This document shows positions 18,695 to 26,824 of a stretch of DNA of 64,000 nt, piece after piece (position 1 is the first letter of the stretch; every line of letters starts with the position of its first letter). The notes under the pieces were generated by a model, which was not told the DNA's origin, searched no databases, and saw nothing but the letters and a program-made list of their open reading frames with translations. The DNA lies in assembly GCF_013369335.1 (NCBI RefSeq), contig NZ_SZQJ01000036.1:372001-436000 (forward strand), given 5' to 3'. The position numbers and the translations under genes are program-made. Source of the DNA: Vibrio sp. JPW-9-11-11 (GTDB lineage Bacteria > Pseudomonadota > Gammaproteobacteria > Enterobacterales > Vibrionaceae).

Positions 18695-19696
18695 TCAGTG
18701 TCGGGCAGCGTGATGAGCTTTTCTTGCCCGTTTCGCGCAGTACATACGTTGATCGGCCAGATGAATGAGTTGATCAATATCTGAGCCGTCTTTAGGGATT
18801 AATGCATACCCCGTGCTGGCGCTGATCTGGATCGTTTTGTTGCCAAACTCAAGCGGTGTCGCGAGGCCGGACTCAAGCTCACAGACGAAATCTTGTACCT
18901 CTGCAGAGTGGTGGATGGGAGTCAGAATGACCCCAAACTCGTCGCCCCCTAAGCGAGCTGTGGTACTGGAGCAATCGGTAAGCTGCTGTACTCGGTTGGC
19001 AAACTCACATATTGCCGCATCGCCAGCAAGGTGCCCCTGACTGTCATTGATCGTCTTTAACCCATCTAAATCGCTAATGATAATCGCCGATTTTTGCGCA
19101 AACTTTTGACACTGTTCGAGAGTGGTTCGAAAGCGCTCCATAAACAGGGCTCGGTTTGCCAGCCCGGTCATATCGTCGTGAGTTGCTTTAATAAATAGCG
19201 CATCACGGTCGTATTTCTCACACAGTGACATCATTGCGGCGACCATAGTAGCTAACTTGTCGAGTAAGAAAATATCTTGCTGGTCGAATTTGTAGGCGTG
19301 GGAAGAAGCGGCTTTTAGCACGCCGATTGTCGTGCCTTGAAACGTCAGTGGCACCACCACCATCGAACGAATGCCCATATTACGGCAGGCCGCTTGGTCG
19401 ACTCTAGGGTCTGATTCGGCATCAAAACAAGTCAAAACCTCTCCAGACCGAATACATAAACCGGATAAGCTCGAGCCAATTTTAAGCCGCAACCCTAGAG
19501 ATTTTGCGGTAATACCGGAGGCGGCACGGTAGATCATGTCTTGTTGCTCGGCGAGTTCGATCACCGCGCCATCCGCGTCGACCAGCGACAGGGTACGTTC
19601 GACGACAAACTGCATGATTCGGCCAAGATCCAGTCCTAGCTGAGCAATCTCTGACTGTATATTAATGACCTGTATCAGCTTCTGATGTGAAGGCAT
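18695..19696 (-). CDS. GAF-GGDEF diguanylate cyclase
   Basis: A 333-residue cytoplasmic protein. A GAF sensor domain (about 20-155; VVVPLTFQGTTIGVLKA) is followed by a GGDEF domain with an intact ARLGGDEFGV active site, so it should make cyclic di-GMP. The inhibitory RxxD site expected just upstream of the signature is absent (QLTD in that place), suggesting no product feedback. No membrane segment. GAGGAC precedes the ATG at 19696. The signal sensed is unknown; the adjacent divergent pilin gene is a tempting but unproven link. Confidence 0.92.
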   Translation of the reverse strand: MPSHQKLIQVINIQSEIAQLGLDLGRIMQFVVERTLSLVDADGAVIELAEQQDMIYRAASGITAKSLGLRLKIGSSLSGLCIRSGEVLTCFDAESDPRVDQAACRNMGIRSMVVVPLTFQGTTIGVLKAASSHAYKFDQQDIFLLDKLATMVAAMMSLCEKYDRDALFIKATHDDMTGLANRALFMERFRTTLEQCQKFAQKSAIIISDLDGLKTINDSQGHLAGDAAICEFANRVQQLTDCSSTTARLGGDEFGVILTPIHHSAEVQDFVCELESGLATPLEFGNKTIQISASTGYALIPKDGSDIDQLIHLADQRMYCAKRARKAHHAARH

Positions 19697-20038
19697 GGCG
19701 TCCTCAGTGATTTATCTCTGTCGTTAGGTGGTGTTTGTGGACGACAAAAGCGTTGTTTTCGCTAAGTAGAGTCGTCACAGACAACCAATGAAAGATTGTT
19801 ATATATAGTTTTGTCAATAGAGGCCGAAATAGCCAGCGCTGCAAAACAATAATTCATCATCAGCGACTGTCGTGGCGCTAATAGACAGGCGCAGAGGTCT
19901 ACATTTCGATACCCAGCAGCAATTGTCTATCAAGATCACAGCATGAGTTAATTATGTGCGGTTTTGTATGCGAGTGACGTTATAGTACTCGCCGTTCAAT
20001 AAGTTGGCGTGATGTTGTAGTAGGTGAGTTTGAACGCG
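19697..20038. other. Divergent intergenic region between GGDEF and pilin genes
   Basis: No gene seen. It must hold the promoters of both flanking genes. I could not pick a convincing operator. Confidence 0.5.
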
Positions 20039-20599
20039 ATGAATAGAAATGGATTTACTCTGATTGAGTTGGTTGTGGTGATCGTTATTTTGGGTATTTT
20101 AGCGGTGGTCGCCGCGCCAAGATTCCTGAATCTTCAAAGCTCTGCCAAGGTGGCAACGCTCGATGGTATTGCTAGCGCAATGGATGGAGCGATTGTACAA
20201 GTTCAAGCGAAGGCGGCAATCAAAGGCCTTACCCCAAGTACAGAAAACCCTGGCGGAACCGATCAAGCCAACTACGTGATTGATTTTGGTATTGGTTCGG
20301 TTGAAGTCGACTGGGCCACATTGTGCCCCGAAAGTGAAGGGGAGTCTGGCGATGCGTTAAACATGTTAGATTTTCTTGCGCTCGCCACCAATGACAATCT
20401 TACCGCGGCGGTGGGCAATCGTCATACCGTAGTGGGTTATCAACACGATTTTAGCGAAAGCGATTTAAACAGTGCCAATATTGTCACGCCTCCAGCGGGG
20501 TGCTATGTGCTGTATGACTCGTTTGGCGGCCGAGAGGGAGGTGTTTGTCCGGCCGAAGGATGTGAATGCACCGTACGCATTGAAGAAAGTGAGTGCTGA
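20039..20599 (+). CDS. Type IV pilin, MSHA-like
   Basis: A 186-residue class III-signal protein. The leader MNRNG is followed by F+1 and Glu+5 of FTLIELVVVIVILGILAVVAAP, the signature cut and methylated by prepilin peptidase. The globular part has several Cys, including a C-terminal cluster (VCPAEGCEC, EC end) that could form disulfides. MSHA pilins share the RFLNLQSSAK segment. The ATG at 20039 gives a standard leader; a GTG at 20024 would lengthen it by five residues. It stands alone, without assembly genes, so it must use a pilus machine encoded elsewhere. Confidence 0.88.
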   Translation: MNRNGFTLIELVVVIVILGILAVVAAPRFLNLQSSAKVATLDGIASAMDGAIVQVQAKAAIKGLTPSTENPGGTDQANYVIDFGIGSVEVDWATLCPESEGESGDALNMLDFLALATNDNLTAAVGNRHTVVGYQHDFSESDLNSANIVTPPAGCYVLYDSFGGREGGVCPAEGCECTVRIEESEC

Positions 20600-20761
20600 T
20601 TGCAGAGCGTCTGTCCTGCATCTAGGTAAGCCTATCTTCCACAAAAACAGCCCTCAATAAATCCATCTTCTCGGCTTTGATAGCAATATAACTGTCATAC
20701 CTAAACGATAGAGTACTCGCCTCTAAAGTGGCTTATTCAAACCGTTAAAGTACGTCAGTGT

Positions 20762-21013
20762 ATGACTAGGAAAATTGCTCCCAAAGATCAAAAAATCATC
20801 TGTTTAATGCAAAAACAAGGGCTTATAAAAAGAGAAGCGCAGCAACTATTGAAAAAACAAGTTTATAAATTGAGCAAAAGTGAGGTAGATAAAGTCAACA
20901 ACTATGCCCATCATTTTGGTTTCTCAGTCAAAGAGAAGTTTATTGAAGAAATTCTCGATTTACGGCGTGACGCACTGTTAGAAAAGTATCAAAGTGTTGA
21001 GCGCGATGATTAA
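20762..21013 (+). CDS. Small basic hypothetical protein
   Basis: An 83-residue Lys-rich, helical, cytoplasmic-looking protein. It has a possible helix-turn-helix-like stretch (LIKREAQQLLKKQVYKLSKSEVDKV), but I cannot name a family. It is monocistronic, and no clear ribosome site precedes the ATG. A regulatory or nucleic-acid role is only a guess from charge. Confidence 0.55.
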   Translation: MTRKIAPKDQKIICLMQKQGLIKREAQQLLKKQVYKLSKSEVDKVNNYAHHFGFSVKEKFIEEILDLRRDALLEKYQSVERDD

Positions 21014-21156
21014 GTGTTCTGTCAGTTACGACTATTTCGTCGACACGGTATTAAAAACTCGCTGAGCAGACAAGATGGCATCATGAAGACAAAAGCTCGG
21101 CGGGCTAAGGCCCAGGTGTAACGTACGCACGTTGATGTTTGATAGCTTAGATTCAA

Positions 21157-21378
21157 TCAACTGAGGTTCGCTAGCCAAGTGGCGAAACGGCGCACTTGCG
21201 GCATAATGGTTACGTTGAGCACAAACGCTACTGGCCAGGCAACGACGAAAGCATTAGCCCATGCCTCCAACCATTCGACGTTCAAGCCACTTTTGCTCAG
21301 AGATATAACGCCCGACATCATGAGCGCCATAAACAATGAGCCCAAAACGGCTTGAAATAGTTTCTCTTTTCTTGTCAT
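21157..21378 (-). CDS. DUF2798 small membrane protein
   Basis: A 73-residue protein with two membrane helices (about 10-30 and 38-60) and the DUF2798 pattern: a Met/Ser-rich first helix, then AWANAFVVAWPVAFVLN and a C-terminal PQVRRFA. The start at 21378 (MTRKEK) fits family members better than the upstream TTG. Function unknown. Confidence 0.75.
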   Translation of the reverse strand: MTRKEKLFQAVLGSLFMALMMSGVISLSKSGLNVEWLEAWANAFVVAWPVAFVLNVTIMPQVRRFATWLANLS

Positions 21379-21532
21379 CCGTTCCACTCTCAAATACTGC
21401 GAAAAGTACAAGTGATTACCACAAGTGTCTATTCACTCCTCTGGGGCTTTTTTGCATTATTATCGCAGCTGTTCGGTAAACGCCAGCATAAATATAACCA
21501 AAAGTCAGAACTCAACACCTTAAGGAATGATT

Positions 21533-22039
21533 ATGTCTCTACAAAAGGATTTTCGCGATGCAATGTCAAAGCTCGCTGCTGCGGTTAATATCGTCACGAC
21601 AGGCGGTGAAGCCGGGACGGTGGGCATTACCGCAACCGCGGTTTGCTCGGTGAGCGACACACCGGCCACGGTATTAGTGTGTGTCAATCGCAATAGTGCG
21701 TCGAATGCCATTTTCAAGCAAAACGGCCATGTCTGCATCAATGTGTGTGCCAGTGAACATCAAGAGATGTCAATGCACTTTGCGGGTATGACGGGCCTTG
21801 CTATGGAAGAGCGTTTTGCCCTCGAAGGTTGGCAAACAAACGCAGCACAGGTGCCAGTGCTGCACGGTGCGCTAGCCAATCTGGAGGGCAAAATTACCTC
21901 TAGCCAAGAGGTCGGCACTCATACCGTGTTCTTCGTTGAATTGGATGCCATTCGCAGCAACGACAAAGATGGCCTGATTTACTTCGACCGTGAGTTTAAG
22001 ACGGTGCCCGCGCAAGCTGTGGTTGCCCAAGTCGCTTAA
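21533..22039 (+). CDS. hpaC: 4-hydroxyphenylacetate 3-monooxygenase, flavin reductase component
   Basis: A 168-residue NAD(P)H:flavin oxidoreductase of the HpaC/DIM6 type. It has the FRDAMSKLAAAVNIVTTGG start, GITATAVCSVSDTPATVLVCVN flavin-binding strand-loop and the C-terminal GTHTVFFVELDAI strands. It supplies reduced FAD/FMN to the hydroxylase. The ATG at 21533 is chosen since AAGGA lies six bases upstream. It is about 13.5 kb from the monooxygenase it should serve but flanks hpaR and the rest of the island. It is separate from the regulator, unlike the Acinetobacter reductase that carries a MarR-like tail. Confidence 0.85.
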   Translation: MSLQKDFRDAMSKLAAAVNIVTTGGEAGTVGITATAVCSVSDTPATVLVCVNRNSASNAIFKQNGHVCINVCASEHQEMSMHFAGMTGLAMEERFALEGWQTNAAQVPVLHGALANLEGKITSSQEVGTHTVFFVELDAIRSNDKDGLIYFDREFKTVPAQAVVAQVA

Positions 22040-22060
22040 TTGCTCAGCACATAAAAAGCT

Positions 22061-22084
22061 AACACCCACGCGAGCGTGGGTGTT
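22061..22084. terminator. Bidirectional terminator between hpaC and hpaR
   Basis: Perfect 11-bp stem with a two-base loop in the gap between the convergent genes. It has an AAAAAG run on the left and TTGATTTA on the right. Confidence 0.85.
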
Positions 22085-22087
22085 GAT

Positions 22088-22513
22088 TTATCTAGGTTGA
22101 ATAGCAATCAGCTCATTGAGCAAATCAGACAATTGCTGGTACTTGCTCTCGCCTAACGCTTCTTTGAGCGCCACATACTGCTGCTCAATTTGTGGACGCA
22201 GCTGCTCGACTAAGGTTAAGGCTTTATCGGTCAGGTGAATATAGAATTGACGGCCGTCTTGCGGCGACTTTTGCTTAGTGACGTAACCCTGTTTCTCGAG
22301 ACGACCAATGATGCCAGTTAAGCTCGGGCTGAGAATACACGTCTCTTTGGATAGCGTGGAGAAATCGATAGAGCCTTTGGTATCGAGCACTCTTAACACT
22401 CGCCATTGCTGTTCGGTTAGGTCGTTGTCGGCCAAAACCGGGCGAAAGAAGTGCATCGCGATATCACGTGCTTTGATGAGTTGAAGGGGTAAAGAATTTT
22501 CGTATTTTGTCAC
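22088..22513 (-). CDS. hpaR: MarR-family regulator of homoprotocatechuate degradation
   Basis: A 141-residue MarR protein closely following HpaR in pattern: ARDIAMHFFRPVLADNDLTEQQWRVLRVL, then CILSPSLTGIIGRLEKQGYV as recognition helix and a basic wing (SPQDGRQFYIHLT). In E. coli HpaR represses the meta-cleavage operon and is released by the aromatic substrates. The start is GTG with AAAGG eight bases upstream. It is convergent with hpaC and follows the TRAP genes on the same strand after their terminator. Confidence 0.9.
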   Translation of the reverse strand: MTKYENSLPLQLIKARDIAMHFFRPVLADNDLTEQQWRVLRVLDTKGSIDFSTLSKETCILSPSLTGIIGRLEKQGYVTKQKSPQDGRQFYIHLTDKALTLVEQLRPQIEQQYVALKEALGESKYQQLSDLLNELIAIQPR

Positions 22514-22646
22514 TTAATTAACCTTTATTTATATTCGTTTAGCCAACGGTGCGGTTTTTGCGACTTATTCGTGTTCGATAAGCTATTACAAAGCGCGGTT
22601 TGGGTCTAGCTGTTGTGGCTATTATCTGCGAGTAAACGGTAAAACA

Positions 22647-22671
22647 AAGCTCTTTCATGCAGAAAGAGCTT
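22647..22671 (-). terminator. Terminator of the TRAP transporter operon
   Basis: Ten-bp stem AAGCTCTTTC/GAAAGAGCTT with a five-base loop. On the minus strand it is followed by TGTTTT. It lies just past the DctM stop. Confidence 0.8.
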
Positions 22672-22678
22672 ATTAACG

Positions 22679-23977
22679 TTAATAAAGCATGGTGGGTAGA
22701 TACAGCGCGATAGCGGGTATCATTACAATCAGCGCCAGTCGCACCATATCTGCCACCCAAAATGGCAGTACGCCTCTAAAAATCGTTCCAGTGTTAATGT
22801 CTTTAATCAGCCCTGATAACACAAACACATTCAGCCCAACGGGCGGAGTGATCAGGCTGATTTCGGTCACTACCACGACTATGATGCCGAACCAAATGGG
22901 ATCAAAACCGAGCTCAACGATCACTGGGAAAAAGATCGGCACGGTCAACAGCATCATCGACATACTCTCGAATACACAACCGAGAATAATGTAGATCAGG
23001 AGAATGATGCCGAGTGCCATCATCGGCGTGACATTGGCGGTCTGAATCAACTCGACCAGCGCAGTGGGCAGTCCGGCACGGTTGACAAAGTTAGACAGAA
23101 TTAAAGCGGAGATCACCACGGCGAACAAGGATGCCGAGGTTTTGGCGGTGTCGATGAGAATTTCACGCACGACAGAGTAATTGAGCTTTCCGCGCAGCGC
23201 TGCAAGGACAAACGCACCACACGCACCGATACCTGCCGCTTCCGTTGGAGTGAATGCACCGATATAGATGCCGCCCATGACGATGACAAACAACAATAAC
23301 GTCGAAAAAATCCCTTTGAGTGCGATGAATCTCCCCTTCCAACTGACGCGTTCTCCAGGAGGCGCGCTGTCCGGTTTACGTGCCACTACCCATTGCACGG
23401 CGGCCAAATAGAGTCCGATACCGAGTAAGCCGGGTAAAAAACCGGCGGCAAACAGCTCACGAATACTGGTTTCCGTTAACAGGCCGTAAATCACCAGCAT
23501 GACACTCGGGGGAATCAAGATGCCAAGGGTGCCGCCAGCCGCGATGGAGGCGGAGGCGAGGCCATCCGAATAGCCATATTTGCGCATCGGCGGCATCGCG
23601 ACTTTCGACATAGTCGCAGAGGTCGCTAAGCTAGAGCCACAAATGGCCGAGAAGCCCCCGCACGCTAAAATGGTCGACATGGACAAGCCGCCACGGCGAT
23701 GTCCGACAAAGGCATTACACGCGCGATAGAGCTCGTTTGAAATGCCCGCTTTGGTGACAAAGTTTCCCATTAATATGAAGAGCGGGATCACCGATAAGCC
23801 GTAATCTTGTCCGGTATCGATAATGCGTCTCGCCGCCATCGACATCGCGGCGGTCCAGTTGTAATCATTGATGTACCAAAAGCCGATAAAACCGATCACA
23901 CCCATCGCAAAGGCCAAAGGCAAACGAAGCAAAATCAAAGCAATTAGAACCGCAAAGCCGATTATTGACTCAATCAT
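22679..23977 (-). CDS. TRAP transporter large membrane subunit (DctM)
   Basis: A 432-residue DctM-type permease with about 12 helices and family segments such as FILMGNFVTKAGISNELYRA, GTLGILIPPSVMLVIYG and a C-terminal EISLITPPVGLN. It forms the channel for sodium-driven uptake with the small subunit and the binding protein. Its ATG immediately follows the DctQ stop, so the two are translationally coupled. Gene context makes 4-hydroxyphenylacetate or a related aromatic acid the likely substrate; that is inference. Confidence 0.92.
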   Translation of the reverse strand: MIESIIGFAVLIALILLRLPLAFAMGVIGFIGFWYINDYNWTAAMSMAARRIIDTGQDYGLSVIPLFILMGNFVTKAGISNELYRACNAFVGHRRGGLSMSTILACGGFSAICGSSLATSATMSKVAMPPMRKYGYSDGLASASIAAGGTLGILIPPSVMLVIYGLLTETSIRELFAAGFLPGLLGIGLYLAAVQWVVARKPDSAPPGERVSWKGRFIALKGIFSTLLLFVIVMGGIYIGAFTPTEAAGIGACGAFVLAALRGKLNYSVVREILIDTAKTSASLFAVVISALILSNFVNRAGLPTALVELIQTANVTPMMALGIILLIYIILGCVFESMSMMLLTVPIFFPVIVELGFDPIWFGIIVVVVTEISLITPPVGLNVFVLSGLIKDINTGTIFRGVLPFWVADMVRLALIVMIPAIALYLPTMLY

Positions 23978-24505
23978 TTAGGCCTCCTTGCCCGACATCG
24001 AGATGTCTGACTTATTCGGTTTGCCACTCAACATTTTTTTGCTGTAGTAGCCCGTGTTAAACAGTGTGAGTGCCCCGCCAATAAACCCTGTCACTGAAAT
24101 AAGGTAAGTGACATAGCCAAGGGGCAGTTCGAGAATTTCTGTGACCTCTTCGTACTCAAGTGAGCGGCTGGCCAACTTCCAATTGGTGGCGGCGACCAAA
24201 ATTAACGAACACGCACAGATTAGATTAATGATGACTTGGCGCAGACTTACCCACTGACTGGGGAAATAGTTGTCCAACAGGTCGACACAGATGTTTTCTT
24301 CTTGCCATGAGACGAGAGGAAACGCCATAAACACCATGATCGCGAGCAGTACTTCAACCATTTCGGTTGAGCCAAGCACGGGAGCGTTGAACAGGTTTCG
24401 CGCCGTCACATCAACAAAGGTGATGACCATCATCAGGAATAAGCTCAAAGCAGCGAGGGAACCGAGCCCTCGCTCAATGGCTTTAGCGAAACTAAAACCG
24501 GTCAT
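23978..24505 (-). CDS. TRAP transporter small membrane subunit (DctQ)
   Basis: A 175-residue protein with four predicted helices and the DctQ features (MMVITFVDVTARNLFNAPVLGSTEMVE; FPLVSWQEENICVDLL). The ATG at 24505 is four bases after the DctP stop, with AAGGA overlapping that stop. A longer upstream reading would run into dctP and is rejected. Confidence 0.88.
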   Translation of the reverse strand: MTGFSFAKAIERGLGSLAALSLFLMMVITFVDVTARNLFNAPVLGSTEMVEVLLAIMVFMAFPLVSWQEENICVDLLDNYFPSQWVSLRQVIINLICACSLILVAATNWKLASRSLEYEEVTEILELPLGYVTYLISVTGFIGGALTLFNTGYYSKKMLSGKPNKSDISMSGKEA

Positions 24506-24509
24506 AGGA

Positions 24510-25535
24510 TTACAATCCTTGCGCGAGTTGTTGGTTGAAGTACTGGTACGCTTCAGGGCCATTGACTTTGCGTTTTTCAGCGACTTTATACCAGTCGGAA
24601 ACAAGAGGTTCGCTGGCGAGTTTCAACTGAGAAATCATGTCGGCGCTGGCTGGGGTGAAAGTATGCCCACCCGCGAGTGCCTCTTGATACGCATTTTGGT
24701 CGGCGTTATCCCACATCTGACCAAACAAACGTGAGAGTTTTTCCCCCGACACGGAGCGGATCGCTTGTTGATCTTTTTCCGACAGGTCGGCGAAGGTGTC
24801 GCGATTCATAATAATGGCGAAGCTACCGCGATACAGGCCACCTGGCACCACCAGAGTGTTGTCAGCCACTTCGGCGAGGCGGAATGAACTCAGCGCTTCA
24901 AACGGTAAGTAAGCGCCTTCCACCACACCTTGCGATAAAGACTCGTACACCTTAGTGGTAGGAATGAAAACCGGAGTGACTTTCATATCTTTCGCCATGG
25001 TTGACACTACCCCACCGCCAACGCGAATTTTCTTGCCCTCGATATCGCTTAACTGGTTTACAGGCTGCTTAGTGATCAACTGACCCGGCCCATGCACGCT
25101 CAGCCCCATTACTTCGACGCCGCGGTGCTCTTTGCCTTTCTTCAGATATTTATCGTAGGTGCGCCAATACGCCATCGACATGAGTTCTGAGCTGGTTCCT
25201 TCAGCAAAGGTTGGAATTTCGGGAAGTTGAGTCAATTTGAAGCGGCCTGCTTTGTGGCCATGAAAAATCCAAGTGACATCACCAATGCCATCTGTGACTA
25301 CGTCGATTTGAGTGTGGGGAGGCGCGAGGTCGTACTCGACCTTTAACGTCACACGACCTTCGGTTGCTTCCTCAATCCATTGGCCCCACGTTGGCCAAAC
25401 CACTTTATTGATGCCGTGGTTAGGTGAGCCCCAAGTGCTGACTTTGATGACTTTTTCGGGTTCTGCATAGGCCGACATTGAGCTCAGTAAAAGTAGAGCG
25501 GATGTGGCCAGAGTGGCGATTTTATTTACTCGCAT
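24510..25535 (-). CDS. TRAP transporter solute-binding protein (DctP)
   Basis: A 341-residue periplasmic binding protein with a clean signal peptide (ends SAYA-EPEK). Family landmarks are KVSTWGSPNHG at the mature start, IRVGGGVVSTMAKDM in the ligand site and the QGVVEGAYLPFEALSSF motif. It is the first gene of the dctPQM operon, divergent from hpaH. The ligand is presumably an aromatic carboxylate. The promoter region carries two copies of the TTAAYATRTTAA palindrome. Confidence 0.92.
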   Translation of the reverse strand: MRVNKIATLATSALLLLSSMSAYAEPEKVIKVSTWGSPNHGINKVVWPTWGQWIEEATEGRVTLKVEYDLAPPHTQIDVVTDGIGDVTWIFHGHKAGRFKLTQLPEIPTFAEGTSSELMSMAYWRTYDKYLKKGKEHRGVEVMGLSVHGPGQLITKQPVNQLSDIEGKKIRVGGGVVSTMAKDMKVTPVFIPTTKVYESLSQGVVEGAYLPFEALSSFRLAEVADNTLVVPGGLYRGSFAIIMNRDTFADLSEKDQQAIRSVSGEKLSRLFGQMWDNADQNAYQEALAGGHTFTPASADMISQLKLASEPLVSDWYKVAEKRKVNGPEAYQYFNQQLAQGL

Positions 25536-25600
25536 GACGCTAGTCCTTTTTCGTTCACGTTAGGTGGGTGTGCTCACTGAGTGAGTCATAATCATTTTAT

Positions 25601-25612
25601 TTAATATATTAA
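25601..25612. promoter_or_regulatory. Palindromic operator 1
   Basis: TTAATATATTAA, perfect palindrome, 66 bases upstream of dctP. It is identical to operator 3. The regulator (HpaR or another) is inferred. Confidence 0.6.
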
Positions 25613-25664
25613 CTATCCGAGCGAGATTGCAAATTGGATTGTTAATGAAGTGTGGCAAATATAC

Positions 25665-25676
25665 TTAATATGTTAA
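25665..25676. promoter_or_regulatory. Palindromic operator 2
   Basis: TTAATATGTTAA, one base off the perfect palindrome, on the dctP side of the region, 64 bases from operator 1. Confidence 0.55.
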
Positions 25677-25765
25677 ACAGATCAATTATTGGAAAACAAA
25701 TTGCCGCTTTTGATCGTTAAACAAGGTGTTTTACTGTCAGATTTCTCTTCAGTGGTGCCAGTTTT

Positions 25766-25781
25766 AGTGATCTTTATCACT
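25766..25781. promoter_or_regulatory. CRP-like site in the hpa control region
   Basis: AGTGA-N6-TCACT matches TGTGA-N6-TCACA at eight of ten positions and is itself symmetrical. It would fit the known CRP dependence of hpa genes in E. coli. Binding is inferred. Confidence 0.5.
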
Positions 25782-25888
25782 TAATTTGTGAATGCCATTT
25801 CGAATACTTTCACACTGATTTTTGTTCTCCTAATTAAATAATTGATTTATAAGATTTTTTACTATTCCCTTGGTCGATTGGACAATAG

Positions 25889-25921
25889 TTAATATATTAA
25901 ATAAAGTAGTTAACATGTTAA
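25889..25921. promoter_or_regulatory. Tandem palindromic operators 3 and 4
   Basis: TTAATATATTAA at 25889-25900 and TTAACATGTTAA at 25910-25921. They are 21 bases apart start to start (two helical turns) and about 90 bases upstream of hpaH. Same-face binding of two dimers is plausible. Confidence 0.6.
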
Positions 25922-26012
25922 TTAACTTCGTCAGTGCGGATCGCAATCACCTTCGTCACTGAGCGAAATCCACCCTGTGTACTCAGTCGTAGAGATGAAA
26001 AAGGAAGAGAGA

Positions 26013-26816
26013 ATGTTAACAAAGGAGCAGTTGCTAGAGGCGGCAGAGCGACTCTACTACGCTGAAAAGCAGCGCGAGCAGATCGCTGCTTTAACCCTTC
26101 AGTACCCACAGATGACGATGGACGATGCGTATCAAATCCAGAGCGAATGGGTGGGGCGTAAGGTGCGTGAAGGCGCTCAGGTCAAAGGTTACAAAATAGG
26201 GTTAACGTCGCGTGCGATGCAGATGGCAGTCAATATCGATCAGCCCGATTACGGGGTGCTACTCGATGAGATGTTTTTTGCCGATGGTGCGCAAATTCAA
26301 GCCGATGACTTTCTCGATCCACGTATTGAAGTGGAGCTAGCGTTTGTTCTTAAAGAGAAGCTCGAAGGGGACAATGTCACCATCTTTGATGTGCTTAATG
26401 CCACGGATTACGTGGTTCCGGCGCTGGAACTTATCGCAGCACGTTGCCACCGCACTGACCCAAAGAGTGGCTACACGCGCAAAGTGTTCGACACCATCGC
26501 TGACAACGCAGCCAACGGCGGCATTATTTTAGGCGGGCGCCCGATTAAACCCACAGAGTTCGACTTACGCTGGGCGGGAGCCATGCTCTATCTCAACGGA
26601 CAAATAGAAGAGACAGGTTTAGCCGCTGGGGTGCTCGGTCATCCCGCCAACGGTATTTGCTGGGTGTGCAAACGCTTCGCACCACACGGTGTTTCCCTTG
26701 AACCAGGACAGGTGATTCTGGCGGGGTCGTTTACTCGACCCGTCGCTGTAAAAGCGGGCGACACTATCCATGCCGACTTTGGTCCGCTTGGTGGTATCTC
26801 GGTCAACTTTGTTTAG
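26013..26816 (+). CDS. hpaH: 2-oxo-hept-4-ene-1,7-dioate hydratase
   Basis: A 267-residue enzyme, the same length as E. coli HpaH, of the FAH-like hydratase fold. It has GYKIGLTSRAMQ, the metal-ligand segment DPRIEVELAFVL (Glu-x-Glu), and GHPANGICWV with the C-terminal GDTIHADFGPLG. It adds water to 2-oxohept-4-ene-1,7-dioate, using Mg2+. The ATG at 26013 follows AAGGAAGAGAGA. It is the first gene of an operon of nine genes running to 34445 with no internal terminator seen. Confidence 0.93.
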   Translation: MLTKEQLLEAAERLYYAEKQREQIAALTLQYPQMTMDDAYQIQSEWVGRKVREGAQVKGYKIGLTSRAMQMAVNIDQPDYGVLLDEMFFADGAQIQADDFLDPRIEVELAFVLKEKLEGDNVTIFDVLNATDYVVPALELIAARCHRTDPKSGYTRKVFDTIADNAANGGIILGGRPIKPTEFDLRWAGAMLYLNGQIEETGLAAGVLGHPANGICWVCKRFAPHGVSLEPGQVILAGSFTRPVAVKAGDTIHADFGPLGGISVNFV

Positions 26817-26824
26817 GAGTGGTT

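Larger units (their letters stand above)
25536..26012. promoter_or_regulatory. Divergent control region between dctPQM and the hpa operon
   Basis: Gene-free, strongly AT-rich. It holds four 12-bp palindromes (25601, 25665, 25889 and 25910) and a CRP-like site at 25766-25781, listed separately. It should carry the promoters for both operons. Confidence 0.75.

Noticed and set aside
24270..24734. Open frame of 154 codons opposite dctQ and dctP
   Set aside because: Covers two genes of a coupled TRAP operon on the other strand.
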